Assembly: GCA_023666335.1 (NCBI GenBank)
Contig: JAMPCE010000017.1
Coordinates: forward strand, 1 to 51,066
DNA length: 51,066 nt
Reading direction: 5' to 3'
Origin: a bacterium
GTDB taxonomy: Bacteria; Bacillota; Clostridia; Lachnospirales; Lachnospiraceae
Below, in pieces: positions 26,123 to 33,417 of this stretch. The stretch's first letter is position 1. Each line of letters starts with the position of its first letter. The notes under the pieces are model-generated. The model searched no databases. It worked only from the letters and a program-made list of their open reading frames with translations, and was not told where the DNA came from. Both the position numbers and the translations under genes were made by a program.

Positions 26123-27000
26123 TACAGATCGACCTCCTTTCTGCTAAAGGCTTTCAGGACAAACTGTGTCACAACCAGCACAAACAGGAAGTAGATGATG
26201 GACTCCGCCGAACCGAGCCCGTAATTGTTGCTGGTAAATGCTTCCTTGTAGATCTGCATGGTCACGCTGTTGGTCGCCGTACCCGGTCCGCCTTTCGTCA
26301 GGGCAAGGATGATGTCGAACACTTTCAGACCGTTCGTCAGCGACATAAAGATACAGGTCGTAAAGGAGGGTCCAAGCAGCGGTAACGTCACCCTGAAAAA
26401 TTTCTGTCTGCCCGTCGCGCCGTCCACGACCGCCGCCTCCAGCACATCTTTCGGCACCGCCTGCAGACCCGCTATGTAAAGCACGATGTAGAAACCGAGC
26501 GACTGCCACACGCCCACGAAAGCCACCGAGAAGAATACCAGGTTCGTATCGCCCAGCCAGCTGAAATTCCATACGCCCCAATTCGTGATCTCATACAGCT
26601 TCTCAAATCCGCTGGTGAAGATAAACTTCCAGATAAAGCCTACGATCGTCATACTCATGATGTAGGGAATGAAAAAGACGCCGCGGAAAAAGTTCGCCGC
26701 CCGAAACTTCTTTGTGAGCACCACCGCGAGCGCCAGCGCAAAAATATTGGAAAAGATCACAAAGAAGAGCGTATAGCGCGTCGTAAACCAGATGGAACCG
26801 AGAAAATCCCCGCTTTTCAGGAAAATCGTCTTAAAGTTTTCCAGTCCGATGAACTTCGCTTCCTTGGAAATGCCGTTCCATTCCGTCAGGGAATAATAAC
26901 CGCTTAAGATAAACGGCACATACATCATCAGACAGACCAGTATGATCGCCGGCAGAGAAAACAGCACCGTTTCCAGTTGTCTTTTCGCTTTTCTGCTCAT
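26122..27000 (-). CDS. Carbohydrate ABC transporter permease (MalF type)
   Basis: 292 residues, six membrane helices, with the EAA motif VPKDVLEAAVVDGATGRQKF near residue 180 and LPLLGPSFTTC after it. The N-terminus MSRKAKRQLETVLFSLPAII is typical of the MsmF/LacF group. First gene of the transporter operon, divergent from the sensor kinase gene. AAAGGA lies about 12 bases before the ATG, a little far. The two 21-base-spaced direct repeats at 27064-27100 are in place to bind the neighbouring response regulator and activate this gene. Confidence 0.93.
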   Translation of the reverse strand: MSRKAKRQLETVLFSLPAIILVCLMMYVPFILSGYYSLTEWNGISKEAKFIGLENFKTIFLKSGDFLGSIWFTTRYTLFFVIFSNIFALALAVVLTKKFRAANFFRGVFFIPYIMSMTIVGFIWKFIFTSGFEKLYEITNWGVWNFSWLGDTNLVFFSVAFVGVWQSLGFYIVLYIAGLQAVPKDVLEAAVVDGATGRQKFFRVTLPLLGPSFTTCIFMSLTNGLKVFDIILALTKGGPGTATNSVTMQIYKEAFTSNNYGLGSAESIIYFLFVLVVTQFVLKAFSRKEVDL

Positions 27001-27030
27001 AAAGAAAAAAGATCCTTTCTGTTTTTCTTT

Positions 27031-27036
27031 ATTTTA
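27031..27036 (-). promoter_or_regulatory. Weak -10 element of the transporter operon
   Basis: Minus strand TAAAAT inside GATAAAATAAAG, about 30 bases before the MalF ATG, with no good -35. A poor -35 is expected of a promoter that needs an activator. Confidence 0.4.
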
Positions 27037-27063
27037 TCTGATTCAAATTGTTAGAAAAATGGA

Positions 27064-27100
27064 AAATTTCAAACAGATGGGTGCAAATTTCCGAACAGAT
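27064..27100. promoter_or_regulatory. Direct-repeat binding site, probably for the YesN-type regulator
   Basis: AAATTTC followed by AACAGAT occurs twice, at 27064-27078 and 27085-27100, starting exactly 21 bases apart, two turns of the helix. It lies about 40-76 bases before the predicted transcript start of the transporter operon, the usual place for an AraC-type activator dimer. Confidence 0.55.
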
Positions 27101-27110
27101 TTTATAAGTA

Positions 27111-27139
27111 TTGTCAGAAATTTTTTTATATAGTATGAT
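27111..27139 (+). promoter_or_regulatory. Sigma-A promoter of the sensor kinase operon
   Basis: TTGTCA, 17-base spacer, TATGAT. Each box matches the consensus at five of six positions. It gives a leader of about 83 bases before the kinase ATG. Confidence 0.7.
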
Positions 27140-27228
27140 GTATTTTGTAGAAAACGTTGAGGAGCGCGCAAAAATAAGCGGCACTTTGCACAATCGTACA
27201 TCCCCGCGTCACAAGGATCCGGACCATC

Positions 27229-29016
27229 ATGAAATGGATAAAAACACGCTGTAAGACAATTTTAAACCGCACCTCGCTCTGGGTCCAGCTCACCCTGTTT
27301 ATGATCCTGATCACCACTCTGGTCTCCGCTTATCTCATTCACAAGGATTATACCTCCACGCGGACGCTTACCATCAACAACCAGATCGACACCACGCAGA
27401 CCATTCTGAAACTGGAAGTGGAAAATCTGGACAATTATCTCTCGGAACTTGCCAATTTCTGCATCCAGCCTTACTATGACTCCCGTTTTACGCGGATCGT
27501 AGAGCAGGACAACCCGCTCACTTCGGAGCAGATCTCTTATGCCAAGCAGCAGATGTACTATTATTATTATACCCGAAGCGATATTCTGGATTACGAACTG
27601 TATCTGCTCCACCAGAATCTCTCCGTGGGCCGCACCGGCAGCGAACAGCATTTTACTTCCAAGGACACGGAGCCGGAGGGGGCGGCGGAAGCCTTGAACG
27701 AATGTGAGCAAAGCCCCCTAAACCGCAGTATGAAGACCAACGACTCCGCCAACCTGATCTACTACCACTCCCTGTTTCAGATCAAGGGCAAAGTCCGGCA
27801 GGCAGTCGTTCGTCTGGAACTGAATAACAGCTACGCAAAGCCGCTTTTGGAAAACCATGCCGCCCACGGCGAAGTGATCGCCTTTTTTAACGAAAAGGGA
27901 GAGCTCCTTTTCTCCAACCGGCCTGACGCCTTTCCCGCGGACTGCTCATATATGACACTTGTGTCACAAAAGAAACGGCAGGCGGACGGCTATTGCACCA
28001 TCGACCTTGCGGAAGAGCCGTTTCTCTGTGTGGAGGCGGAAAGCCCCTCCTCCGGCATCAGCCTTGTGAGTCTGACGCCGCTTTCCTACATTGACTCCCA
28101 GATCGGACAGCTCCGCTCTTCCATTATCGTGAGCGGCATCTGGGTCTGGCTGATCACGGTCGTCATGATCTATATGCTGCTGCGCCTTTTGACCATTCCT
28201 CTAAAGATGTTATCGGCGCAGATGCAGCGCACCGGCGAGGGCGATTTCCGCACGCAGATCCACGCGGCGGGCAGTCTGGAGATCCGGCATCTCTCGGACA
28301 GCTTTAATTCTATGGTAGCCCATATCGACCAACTGATCCGCCGCACCTATGTGGCGGAGCTGAGTGAAAAAGACGCCCGGCTCTCCGCGCTGGAAGCGCA
28401 GTTGAACCCGCACTTTCTCTATAACACCCTACAGGCCATCTCCACGGAAGCGCTGGTCAACGATCAGCCCAGGATCCACAAAATGATTACCGCGCTTGCC
28501 TCCAATCTGCGTTATACCATCAAGGGAGATACGCTGGTGACGCTGGAGCGCGAAATGAACTATGTAAATGATTACATTTTCCTGCAAAAGATCCGCATGG
28601 ACGACTCTCTGGAATTTTCCGCGGATATCGATCCCGAAACATTGGACTGCCTGATCCCCAAGATCAGCATTCAGACACTGGTTGAAAATTCCATCATCCA
28701 CGGAAAATCCGGCAATATCGAAACGATCCGTATTGAAGTGTCCGCCCGTTACCATGACGGCGCCGTCACGATCACCGTGCAGGACAACGGCTGCGGCATC
28801 GCCGAAGAAGAGCTCGCAAAACTCTACGCCGATTTTGACAGACAGGAAAACACCGGAAAGTACGGCGGCATCGGTCTGGCGAATCTCCACAGCCGCCTGA
28901 AACTGCTCTACGAAGAACCTGCCTCTCTTGGCATTGAGACAAAAGAAGCGGAATATACTAAGATCATCCTGCTTCTTCCCGCCTTAAAAAACAGGAAAGG
29001 AGACACAGATGTATAA
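27229..29016 (+). CDS. YesM-type sensor histidine kinase
   Basis: 595 residues. Membrane helix at about 18-40, an extracellular sensor domain of about 250 residues, a second helix at about 300-325, then a HAMP linker (LLTIPLKMLSAQMQRTGEGD). The His_kinase domain has LNPHFLYNTL with H395, and the ATPase domain has QTLVENSIIHG and DNGCGI. This is the LytS/YesM family that senses extracellular sugars. The gene overlaps the response regulator gene by eight bases and is divergent from the ABC transporter operon, so it most likely senses the imported sugar or a breakdown product. AAGGA is 11 bases before the ATG. Confidence 0.93.
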   Translation: MKWIKTRCKTILNRTSLWVQLTLFMILITTLVSAYLIHKDYTSTRTLTINNQIDTTQTILKLEVENLDNYLSELANFCIQPYYDSRFTRIVEQDNPLTSEQISYAKQQMYYYYYTRSDILDYELYLLHQNLSVGRTGSEQHFTSKDTEPEGAAEALNECEQSPLNRSMKTNDSANLIYYHSLFQIKGKVRQAVVRLELNNSYAKPLLENHAAHGEVIAFFNEKGELLFSNRPDAFPADCSYMTLVSQKKRQADGYCTIDLAEEPFLCVEAESPSSGISLVSLTPLSYIDSQIGQLRSSIIVSGIWVWLITVVMIYMLLRLLTIPLKMLSAQMQRTGEGDFRTQIHAAGSLEIRHLSDSFNSMVAHIDQLIRRTYVAELSEKDARLSALEAQLNPHFLYNTLQAISTEALVNDQPRIHKMITALASNLRYTIKGDTLVTLEREMNYVNDYIFLQKIRMDDSLEFSADIDPETLDCLIPKISIQTLVENSIIHGKSGNIETIRIEVSARYHDGAVTITVQDNGCGIAEEELAKLYADFDRQENTGKYGGIGLANLHSRLKLLYEEPASLGIETKEAEYTKIILLLPALKNRKGDTDV

Positions 29017-29761
29017 GGCTTTGATCATCGACGATGAAAAACCCGTACAGATCGCGATCCAGAAACTCGGGCATTGGAACGCCTACCGGATCGAGCAGCC
29101 CCGCCTTGCCGTCAACGGAAAAGACGGCTTACAGGCCATGCGCGAATTTCATCCCGATATTGTCTTTGTGGATATGAATATGCCCGTTATGGACGGCGCT
29201 TCTTTTTTGCAGGCGGCCTCTCAGGAGTTTCCGAACAGCCAGTATATCGTGGTCAGCGGCTACGACCAGTTCAGCTATGCACAGCAGGCGCTCCGCTACG
29301 GCGCGTGTGAATATCTGCTGAAACCCGTGGAAGAGGAAGCCTTGAACAGCGCGATCGAAAAGGCGATCCTGCGCCTTGATCCGGAAGCCGTCTTTGCGCC
29401 CGAAGAGACCGCGCAGGCAAACATTTCCCCCGAAGAAGTGGTCGCCATCATCAAGGAATACATTGAAAGCCACTATAATCAGAACATCCGCATCACCATG
29501 TTTTCGGAACAGTATTTCTTCTCCACCGAGTATCTGACAAGGCTTTTTAGAAACCGCTACGGCTGCACCATCTACGAGTATGTCCAGAAGCTGCGCATGG
29601 AGCGCGCCAAAGAACTTTTGGAAGACGAAAACAACAAGATCCTGGATATCGCGGAACGGCTCGGCTATACCGATAATCATTATTTCAGCAAGGCTTTCCG
29701 CAATTATTACGATATCTCACCCAGCCAGTATCGGAAAAATTTACAGAAAAAAGATTGCTAA
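29009..29761 (+). CDS. YesN-type response regulator (receiver plus AraC helix-turn-helix)
   Basis: 250 residues: receiver (IIDDEKP, phospho-acceptor D55 in IVFVDMNMP, VSGYDQFSYA, YLLKPVEEE) and a C-terminal AraC domain (residues about 150-248) with FSEQYFFSTEYLTRLFRNRY and AERLGYTDNHYFSKAFRNYY. The receiver motif SGYDQFSYA is characteristic of the YesN group. GGAAAGGAG lies before the ATG, which is inside the end of the kinase gene. It should bind direct repeats in the kinase/transporter gap and switch on the transporter operon. Confidence 0.94.
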   Translation: MYKALIIDDEKPVQIAIQKLGHWNAYRIEQPRLAVNGKDGLQAMREFHPDIVFVDMNMPVMDGASFLQAASQEFPNSQYIVVSGYDQFSYAQQALRYGACEYLLKPVEEEALNSAIEKAILRLDPEAVFAPEETAQANISPEEVVAIIKEYIESHYNQNIRITMFSEQYFFSTEYLTRLFRNRYGCTIYEYVQKLRMERAKELLEDENNKILDIAERLGYTDNHYFSKAFRNYYDISPSQYRKNLQKKDC

Positions 29762-29788
29762 AATCTTGCAGATTGGATATACTATTTG

Positions 29789-29894
29789 TAAATAGAATTA
29801 AATACATTTAATTCTATTTATATTTTTTATGTTGAATTAAGTGCATTTAATTCCATTGTCGATTAGATGTTCTTTGTTAAACATATTTAATTTC
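29789..29894. repeat. Three AT-rich palindromic repeats at 39-40 base spacing
   Basis: 29789-29820 is a 32-base palindrome: two perfect 15-base arms (core GAATTAAAT and ATTTAATTC) around AC. A second copy, GAATTAAGT-GC-ATTTAATTC, is at 29834-29853 with one mismatch, and a decayed third (GTTAAACATATTTAATT) ends near 29893. The ATTTAATT halves recur every 39-40 bases. They lie in the only gap before the DUF4143 ATPase gene and could be operators or remains of a mobile element end. Confidence 0.6.
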
Positions 29895-29908
29895 GCTTGG
29901 AGGCTCAC

Positions 29909-31111
29909 ATGATAAAAAGAGAACGCTGTCTACAACAAATACGGCCATTTTACGATTCCGAAATGATAAAAGTGATCACCGGCATCCGGCGCTGCGGAAA
30001 ATCCACTTTAATGCAGCAGATCATGGAGGAGATCGGGCAGCAGAACGTTGCCGCCGATCATATTATCTATATCAATTTTGAAGACTATCAATATAAAAAG
30101 ATCAGCACTCCGGATACGCTCTATGAATATGTGGAGGCAAAAATAACGGACGGCAGAAAATACTATCTTTTTATCGACGAAATCCAGAATGTGCCTGACT
30201 TTGAACTGGTCGTCAATTCTTTTCGCGCCACCCACAATATCAGCATTTTTATGACCGGATCGAATTCCAAACTGCTGTCCGGTGAATTAGCGACCCATTT
30301 AAGCGGCAGGACATTGTCTTTTCGTATCATGCCTTTCTGTTTTCAGGAATTTGTTGCCTTTTATCGGGAAAACGGTACAAATCAGTCTGTCGAACAGTTA
30401 TTGGATTCCTATATGCTGTGGGGCGGTTTTCCTCTGGTCTGCAAAGAAAAAAACGACAAAGACAAGGATATCATCCTGTCCAATATCTATGATTCCGTCG
30501 TCTTAAAAGATGTTGTCATGCGAAATAAGATTGCCTCTGTGACTGCCCTTGACCGGGTATTAGAATATGTTGTTGCGGGTTCCGCCCTTACCATTTCCGG
30601 TAACACGATCGCGGCTTCCCTGAAAGCTGACGGAATCAACATATCCGCCCCCACGATCTATGATTACCTGAAATACATCTCCGACGCCTGCATTTGCGAT
30701 AAAGTTTCCCGATATGATATTCGCGGGAAAAAAGTGTTGGCTTACGAGGAAAAAACGTATGTCTGTGATCTGGGATTTTTTCATCTGAAAAAAAACCGGA
30801 TCAAAGAAGAATACGGTCATATTGTAGAAACCATCTGCTATAATGAATTGATCTCGCGGGGTTATCAGGTTTATGTCGGCAAAACGCATAAAAGCGAAGT
30901 GGACTTTATCGCGCAAAAGGGAAAAGAAAAATTTTATTTGCAAGCCGCCTATCTGCTCGACAGTGAGGAAACGGCAGCACGGGAATTTGACGCCTATCAA
31001 ACGATTAAAGATAACTATCCAAAATATGTGATTTCCGCCGATAGGATTCCTCTGACGCGAGACGGCATCATCCATAAAAACCTCTGTGACTGGCTGCTGG
31101 AAGATATCTGA
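29909..31111 (+). CDS. AAA ATPase with C-terminal DUF4143 nuclease-like domain
   Basis: 400 residues. MIKRERCLQQIRPFYDSEMI, Walker A GIRRCGKSTLM, Walker B YLFIDEIQN and sensor MTGSNSKLLSG are all intact (AAA_14 group). The C-terminal 170 residues are DUF4143: EEYGHIVETICYNELISRGY and VYVGKTHKSEVDFIA, a D...xxK nuclease-like core with EVDFI. Common as isolated, horizontally spread genes whose function is unproven. ATG 29909 is preferred to TTG 29897 because GGAGG lies six bases before it. Lower GC than its neighbours. The palindromic repeats at 29789-29894 are directly upstream. Confidence 0.9.
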   Translation: MIKRERCLQQIRPFYDSEMIKVITGIRRCGKSTLMQQIMEEIGQQNVAADHIIYINFEDYQYKKISTPDTLYEYVEAKITDGRKYYLFIDEIQNVPDFELVVNSFRATHNISIFMTGSNSKLLSGELATHLSGRTLSFRIMPFCFQEFVAFYRENGTNQSVEQLLDSYMLWGGFPLVCKEKNDKDKDIILSNIYDSVVLKDVVMRNKIASVTALDRVLEYVVAGSALTISGNTIAASLKADGINISAPTIYDYLKYISDACICDKVSRYDIRGKKVLAYEEKTYVCDLGFFHLKKNRIKEEYGHIVETICYNELISRGYQVYVGKTHKSEVDFIAQKGKEKFYLQAAYLLDSEETAAREFDAYQTIKDNYPKYVISADRIPLTRDGIIHKNLCDWLLEDI

Positions 31112-31141
31112 GAAAAAGCCCTACAGCCGTCAGTTGTAAGG

Positions 31142-31480
31142 TCATTCCTTTTTATAATACATACCGTTCAGCCTGTTATGATAAGCGATCATAACCAAAA
31201 GACCGCCTATCACCTCGATCAGACACAAATACGCCGACGCCGACCCCTCGAACGGCAGCCCGCATACAAAGCAGAAGATCATGCCCGCCCCATAAAGAAT
31301 CCACATCCGCCCGTGTTTTTGGTTATACGCCCTTACATCCGTGATCTGCTCCCGCGTCGGCGGTTTTTTTCCGGACCAGAAAGCGACCGGCTCTTTGCTG
31401 CGATACTGGACGATCCCCAAAAGAATGACCGCTCCCGCACACAATATCAGAATCCCTGCAAAAAGAATCGTTTCCGCCAT
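31142..31480 (-). CDS. Small multi-pass membrane protein
   Basis: 112 residues with about three hydrophobic segments (residues 4-24, 60-75, 82-100) and a charged loop between the first two with the pattern VAFWSGKKPPTREQITDVRA. I do not recognise a named function. It begins four bases after the stop of the HAAS/DUF3887 gene in a PadR-controlled minus-strand run, so it belongs to that regulatory set at the membrane. Confidence 0.65.
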   Translation of the reverse strand: MAETILFAGILILCAGAVILLGIVQYRSKEPVAFWSGKKPPTREQITDVRAYNQKHGRMWILYGAGMIFCFVCGLPFEGSASAYLCLIEVIGGLLVMIAYHNRLNGMYYKKE

Positions 31481-31484
31481 CCCG

Positions 31485-32135
31485 TCACCTCACATAGATC
31501 CCGGCAAGCCGCATTTCTTTATCGTAAGTCAGCCGATAGGTAACGCTTACATTTTCATATGCGACTGTCATCTCTCCGACTGCAAAACGGCTTCCCATCT
31601 GCGATATTTCCATCAGATACGCCGCGCCAAACTGCTTCCGCTCTCCCCAATCAACGGAAAACGGCTCCCTTATCGTTGTCCGCAGTTCCGCATTCAGCAT
31701 CGTCTTCATCTGCGGAATGGCGCTTTCCTGCAAAGCTTCATAATCCTCCGCATCCAAAAGTTCCACCGTCTCTTTCATGGCAGCCTCTACCTGTTCGCTC
31801 TGAAAAGATCCGCTCTGCCCGATCTCCGCTGTTTTGGGCAAGATCCAATAGCCAAAGCCTCCCACGAAAATCAAGACCGCCGCAGCCAAAATCACTCTTT
31901 TCAGCACTTTGTTTCTGCCGTACCGCTTCTGTTCGTCTGCGCTGATCTCCTCGTTGAAGCCGTCTGCGATCTCCCGCGCCGTCCCCATGCGGGAAATGAT
32001 CTCGCTAAGTTCTTCACCCTGTTTTATGCGCATTTGCATATCCGTCAAAAGCTGTTTTTTGATTTCCTTTTTCCGCTTTTCGCTGCACCTGATCTTTTTT
32101 GCGATCGCGTTCACATATTTTTTTTCGTTCATCAT
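31485..32135 (-). CDS. HAAS-type/DUF3887-like membrane signalling protein
   Basis: 216 residues. The N-terminal 65 residues are helical and charged (YVNAIAKKIRCSEKRKKEIK, SRMGTAREIADGFNE), like the HAAS/DUF1700 domain; one membrane helix follows (VLKRVILAAAVLIFVGGFGY, about 78-97); the outer part (residues 110-216) resembles DUF3887 (AMKETVELLDAEDYEAL and a beta-rich end). Such proteins pair with PadR regulators. Its ATG follows directly on the TAA of the PadR gene. It probably links an outside signal to PadR; the details are not known. Confidence 0.7.
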   Translation of the reverse strand: MMNEKKYVNAIAKKIRCSEKRKKEIKKQLLTDMQMRIKQGEELSEIISRMGTAREIADGFNEEISADEQKRYGRNKVLKRVILAAAVLIFVGGFGYWILPKTAEIGQSGSFQSEQVEAAMKETVELLDAEDYEALQESAIPQMKTMLNAELRTTIREPFSVDWGERKQFGAAYLMEISQMGSRFAVGEMTVAYENVSVTYRLTYDKEMRLAGIYVR

Positions 32136-32471
32136 TTAGTCCTCCATGATCTTTGCCGCGCCGTCGGATATCCGCTTCCAGACAGCCTCGATTTCCACAA
32201 GCGCTTTCTGTCCGGCTTCCGTGATCTCATAATACTTCCGCGGCACCTGCTTTCCCACGGCTTCGCTCCATTTGCTCACTACAAGTCCGTCGTCCTCCAG
32301 GCGGTAGAGGATCGGATACAAGGTGCCGTCCTTGAGCAGAAATGTTTCCTCGCTCTTTTCCTTCATCTCCTGAATGATCTGATAGCCGTACTTGGCTTCC
32401 GATTGCAAAAGTTTCAGGACGAGCATATCCAGAATGCCCTTTTTCATCTGTTTTTCATATTTTTCATTCAT
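32136..32471 (-). CDS. PadR-family transcription regulator
   Basis: 111 residues with the PadR winged helix: MKKGILDMLVLKLLQSEAKY, GYQIIQEMKEKSEE, KDGTLYPILYRLEDDGLV and a wing with PRKYYEITEAGQKAL. The first gene of a three-gene minus-strand operon with the HAAS/DUF3887 and small membrane proteins. A 19-base palindrome lies between its promoter and start, the expected self-repression site. Confidence 0.94.
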   Translation of the reverse strand: MNEKYEKQMKKGILDMLVLKLLQSEAKYGYQIIQEMKEKSEETFLLKDGTLYPILYRLEDDGLVVSKWSEAVGKQVPRKYYEITEAGQKALVEIEAVWKRISDGAAKIMED

Positions 32472-32498
32472 ATCCGTTCCGCTTCCGCCGTTGTTTAT

Positions 32499-32546
32499 TA
32501 CTTAGTATTACTAAGTATATTATAATACCTTTTGTTATGAAGTCAA
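32499..32546 (-). promoter_or_regulatory. PadR promoter and palindromic operator
   Basis: Minus strand TTGACT (32541-32546), 16-base spacer, TATAAT (32519-32524). TACTTAGTA-T-TACTAAGTA (32499-32517), with perfect nine-base arms, starts one base past the -10 and covers the transcript start. A bound dimer would block transcription. Confidence 0.8.
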
Positions 32547-32595
32547 CATCAAAACTCAAAACAATAAAATTTTATTGAAATTCGATAAAAATTTA

Positions 32596-32624
32596 TTGAC
32601 ATTCATTTTTCGCTGTGCTATTTT
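32596..32624 (+). promoter_or_regulatory. Sigma-A promoter of the DUF2975-XRE-DUF4173 genes
   Basis: Perfect TTGACA, 17-base spacer, TATTTT. The leader has a small hairpin TGCCGC...GCGGCA (32655-32674) just before the GGAGG of the first gene. Confidence 0.7.
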
Positions 32625-32692
32625 AGTCTTATCAAGATCAGAAACAGTTCCTTGTGCCGCCGATTTCTGCGGCAGGGAAAGGAGGCATCGCC

Positions 32693-33139
32693 ATGAAAGA
32701 TAAACTGACGCTTTTTACCAAATTTTTGCTGGACTTTATGTTTTTTGCGGGCATCGTTGTCACCGCGACGCTCCCTTTGAGCATCCGCTTTTACGGAACT
32801 TACAATTCCTATTTCGCGGAAAATTACTTCTCCCTCTGCATCATCTTTTTCCTGTCGGGCATCTTTGCCATTCTGATCATCCGGCAGCTGAGAAAAATGT
32901 TCCGCACGGTGCTCGACGATGACTGCTTCATCCGAGAAAATGTGGTGAGCCTTGAGAAAATGAGTATTTACAGCTTTTTTATCGCCGTGATCACAGCCTG
33001 CCGCCTATTCATCTACCTGACGCCTGCGGTTCTCGTCGTGATCCTGGTCTTTGTGATCGCAGGGCTTTTCAGCCGCGTGCTGGCGGGCGTTTTCGATAAA
33101 GCCGTCACCTACAAACTGGAAAATGATTTGACGATATAA
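32693..33139 (+). CDS. DUF2975 membrane protein
   Basis: 148 residues with four membrane helices. ILIIRQLRKMFRTVLDDDCF and IRENVVSLEKMSIYSFFIA form the conserved DUF2975 segment (a cytoplasmic loop with F-I-x-x-N-V). AAAGGAGG before ATG 32693 decides the start over the longer open frame. It is followed by a small XRE regulator, the standard partner; the pair resembles YoaS/YozG of Bacillus. Function unknown, likely membrane sensing. Confidence 0.88.
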   Translation: MKDKLTLFTKFLLDFMFFAGIVVTATLPLSIRFYGTYNSYFAENYFSLCIIFFLSGIFAILIIRQLRKMFRTVLDDDCFIRENVVSLEKMSIYSFFIAVITACRLFIYLTPAVLVVILVFVIAGLFSRVLAGVFDKAVTYKLENDLTI

Positions 33140-33174
33140 GCCGCAAAGAAAAAACAAGCGACACGGAGGGAATC

Positions 33175-33399
33175 ATGGCAATTATCATCAATCTGGATGT
33201 TATGATGGCGATGCGCAAAAAGAGCCTGACCGAACTGGCGGGCGAGATCGACCTGACCCTTGCGAATCTGTCCATCTTAAAAAATAATAAGGCAAAGGCG
33301 ATCCGTCTCTCTACCCTGAACGAGATCTGTAAAGCGCTGAACTGCCAGCCGGGCGATCTGCTACAGTATGTGGAGGACGACACTGATGACCCAAATTAA
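33175..33399 (+). CDS. Small XRE/Cro-type regulator (YozG-like)
   Basis: 74 residues, a single helix-turn-helix: MAIIINLDVMMAMRKKSLTE, LTLANLSILKNNKAKAIRLS, and LNEICKALNCQPGDLLQYVE. This is the YozG group of Cro-like regulators that follow DUF2975 genes. GGAGG lies seven bases before the ATG. 35 bases after DUF2975 and 18 before DUF4173, so one operon; it probably regulates its own operon. Confidence 0.92.
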   Translation: MAIIINLDVMMAMRKKSLTELAGEIDLTLANLSILKNNKAKAIRLSTLNEICKALNCQPGDLLQYVEDDTDDPN

Positions 33400-33417
33400 G
33401 GAAAGGAGATTATTATC

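Noticed and set aside
29789..29894. Short CRISPR array
   Set aside because: Only two good copies and one decayed copy, AT-rich palindromes and no cas genes; better read as operators.
31341..32525. 394-codon plus-strand open frame opposite the PadR operon
   Set aside because: It mirrors three well-supported minus genes and has the composition of an antisense frame.
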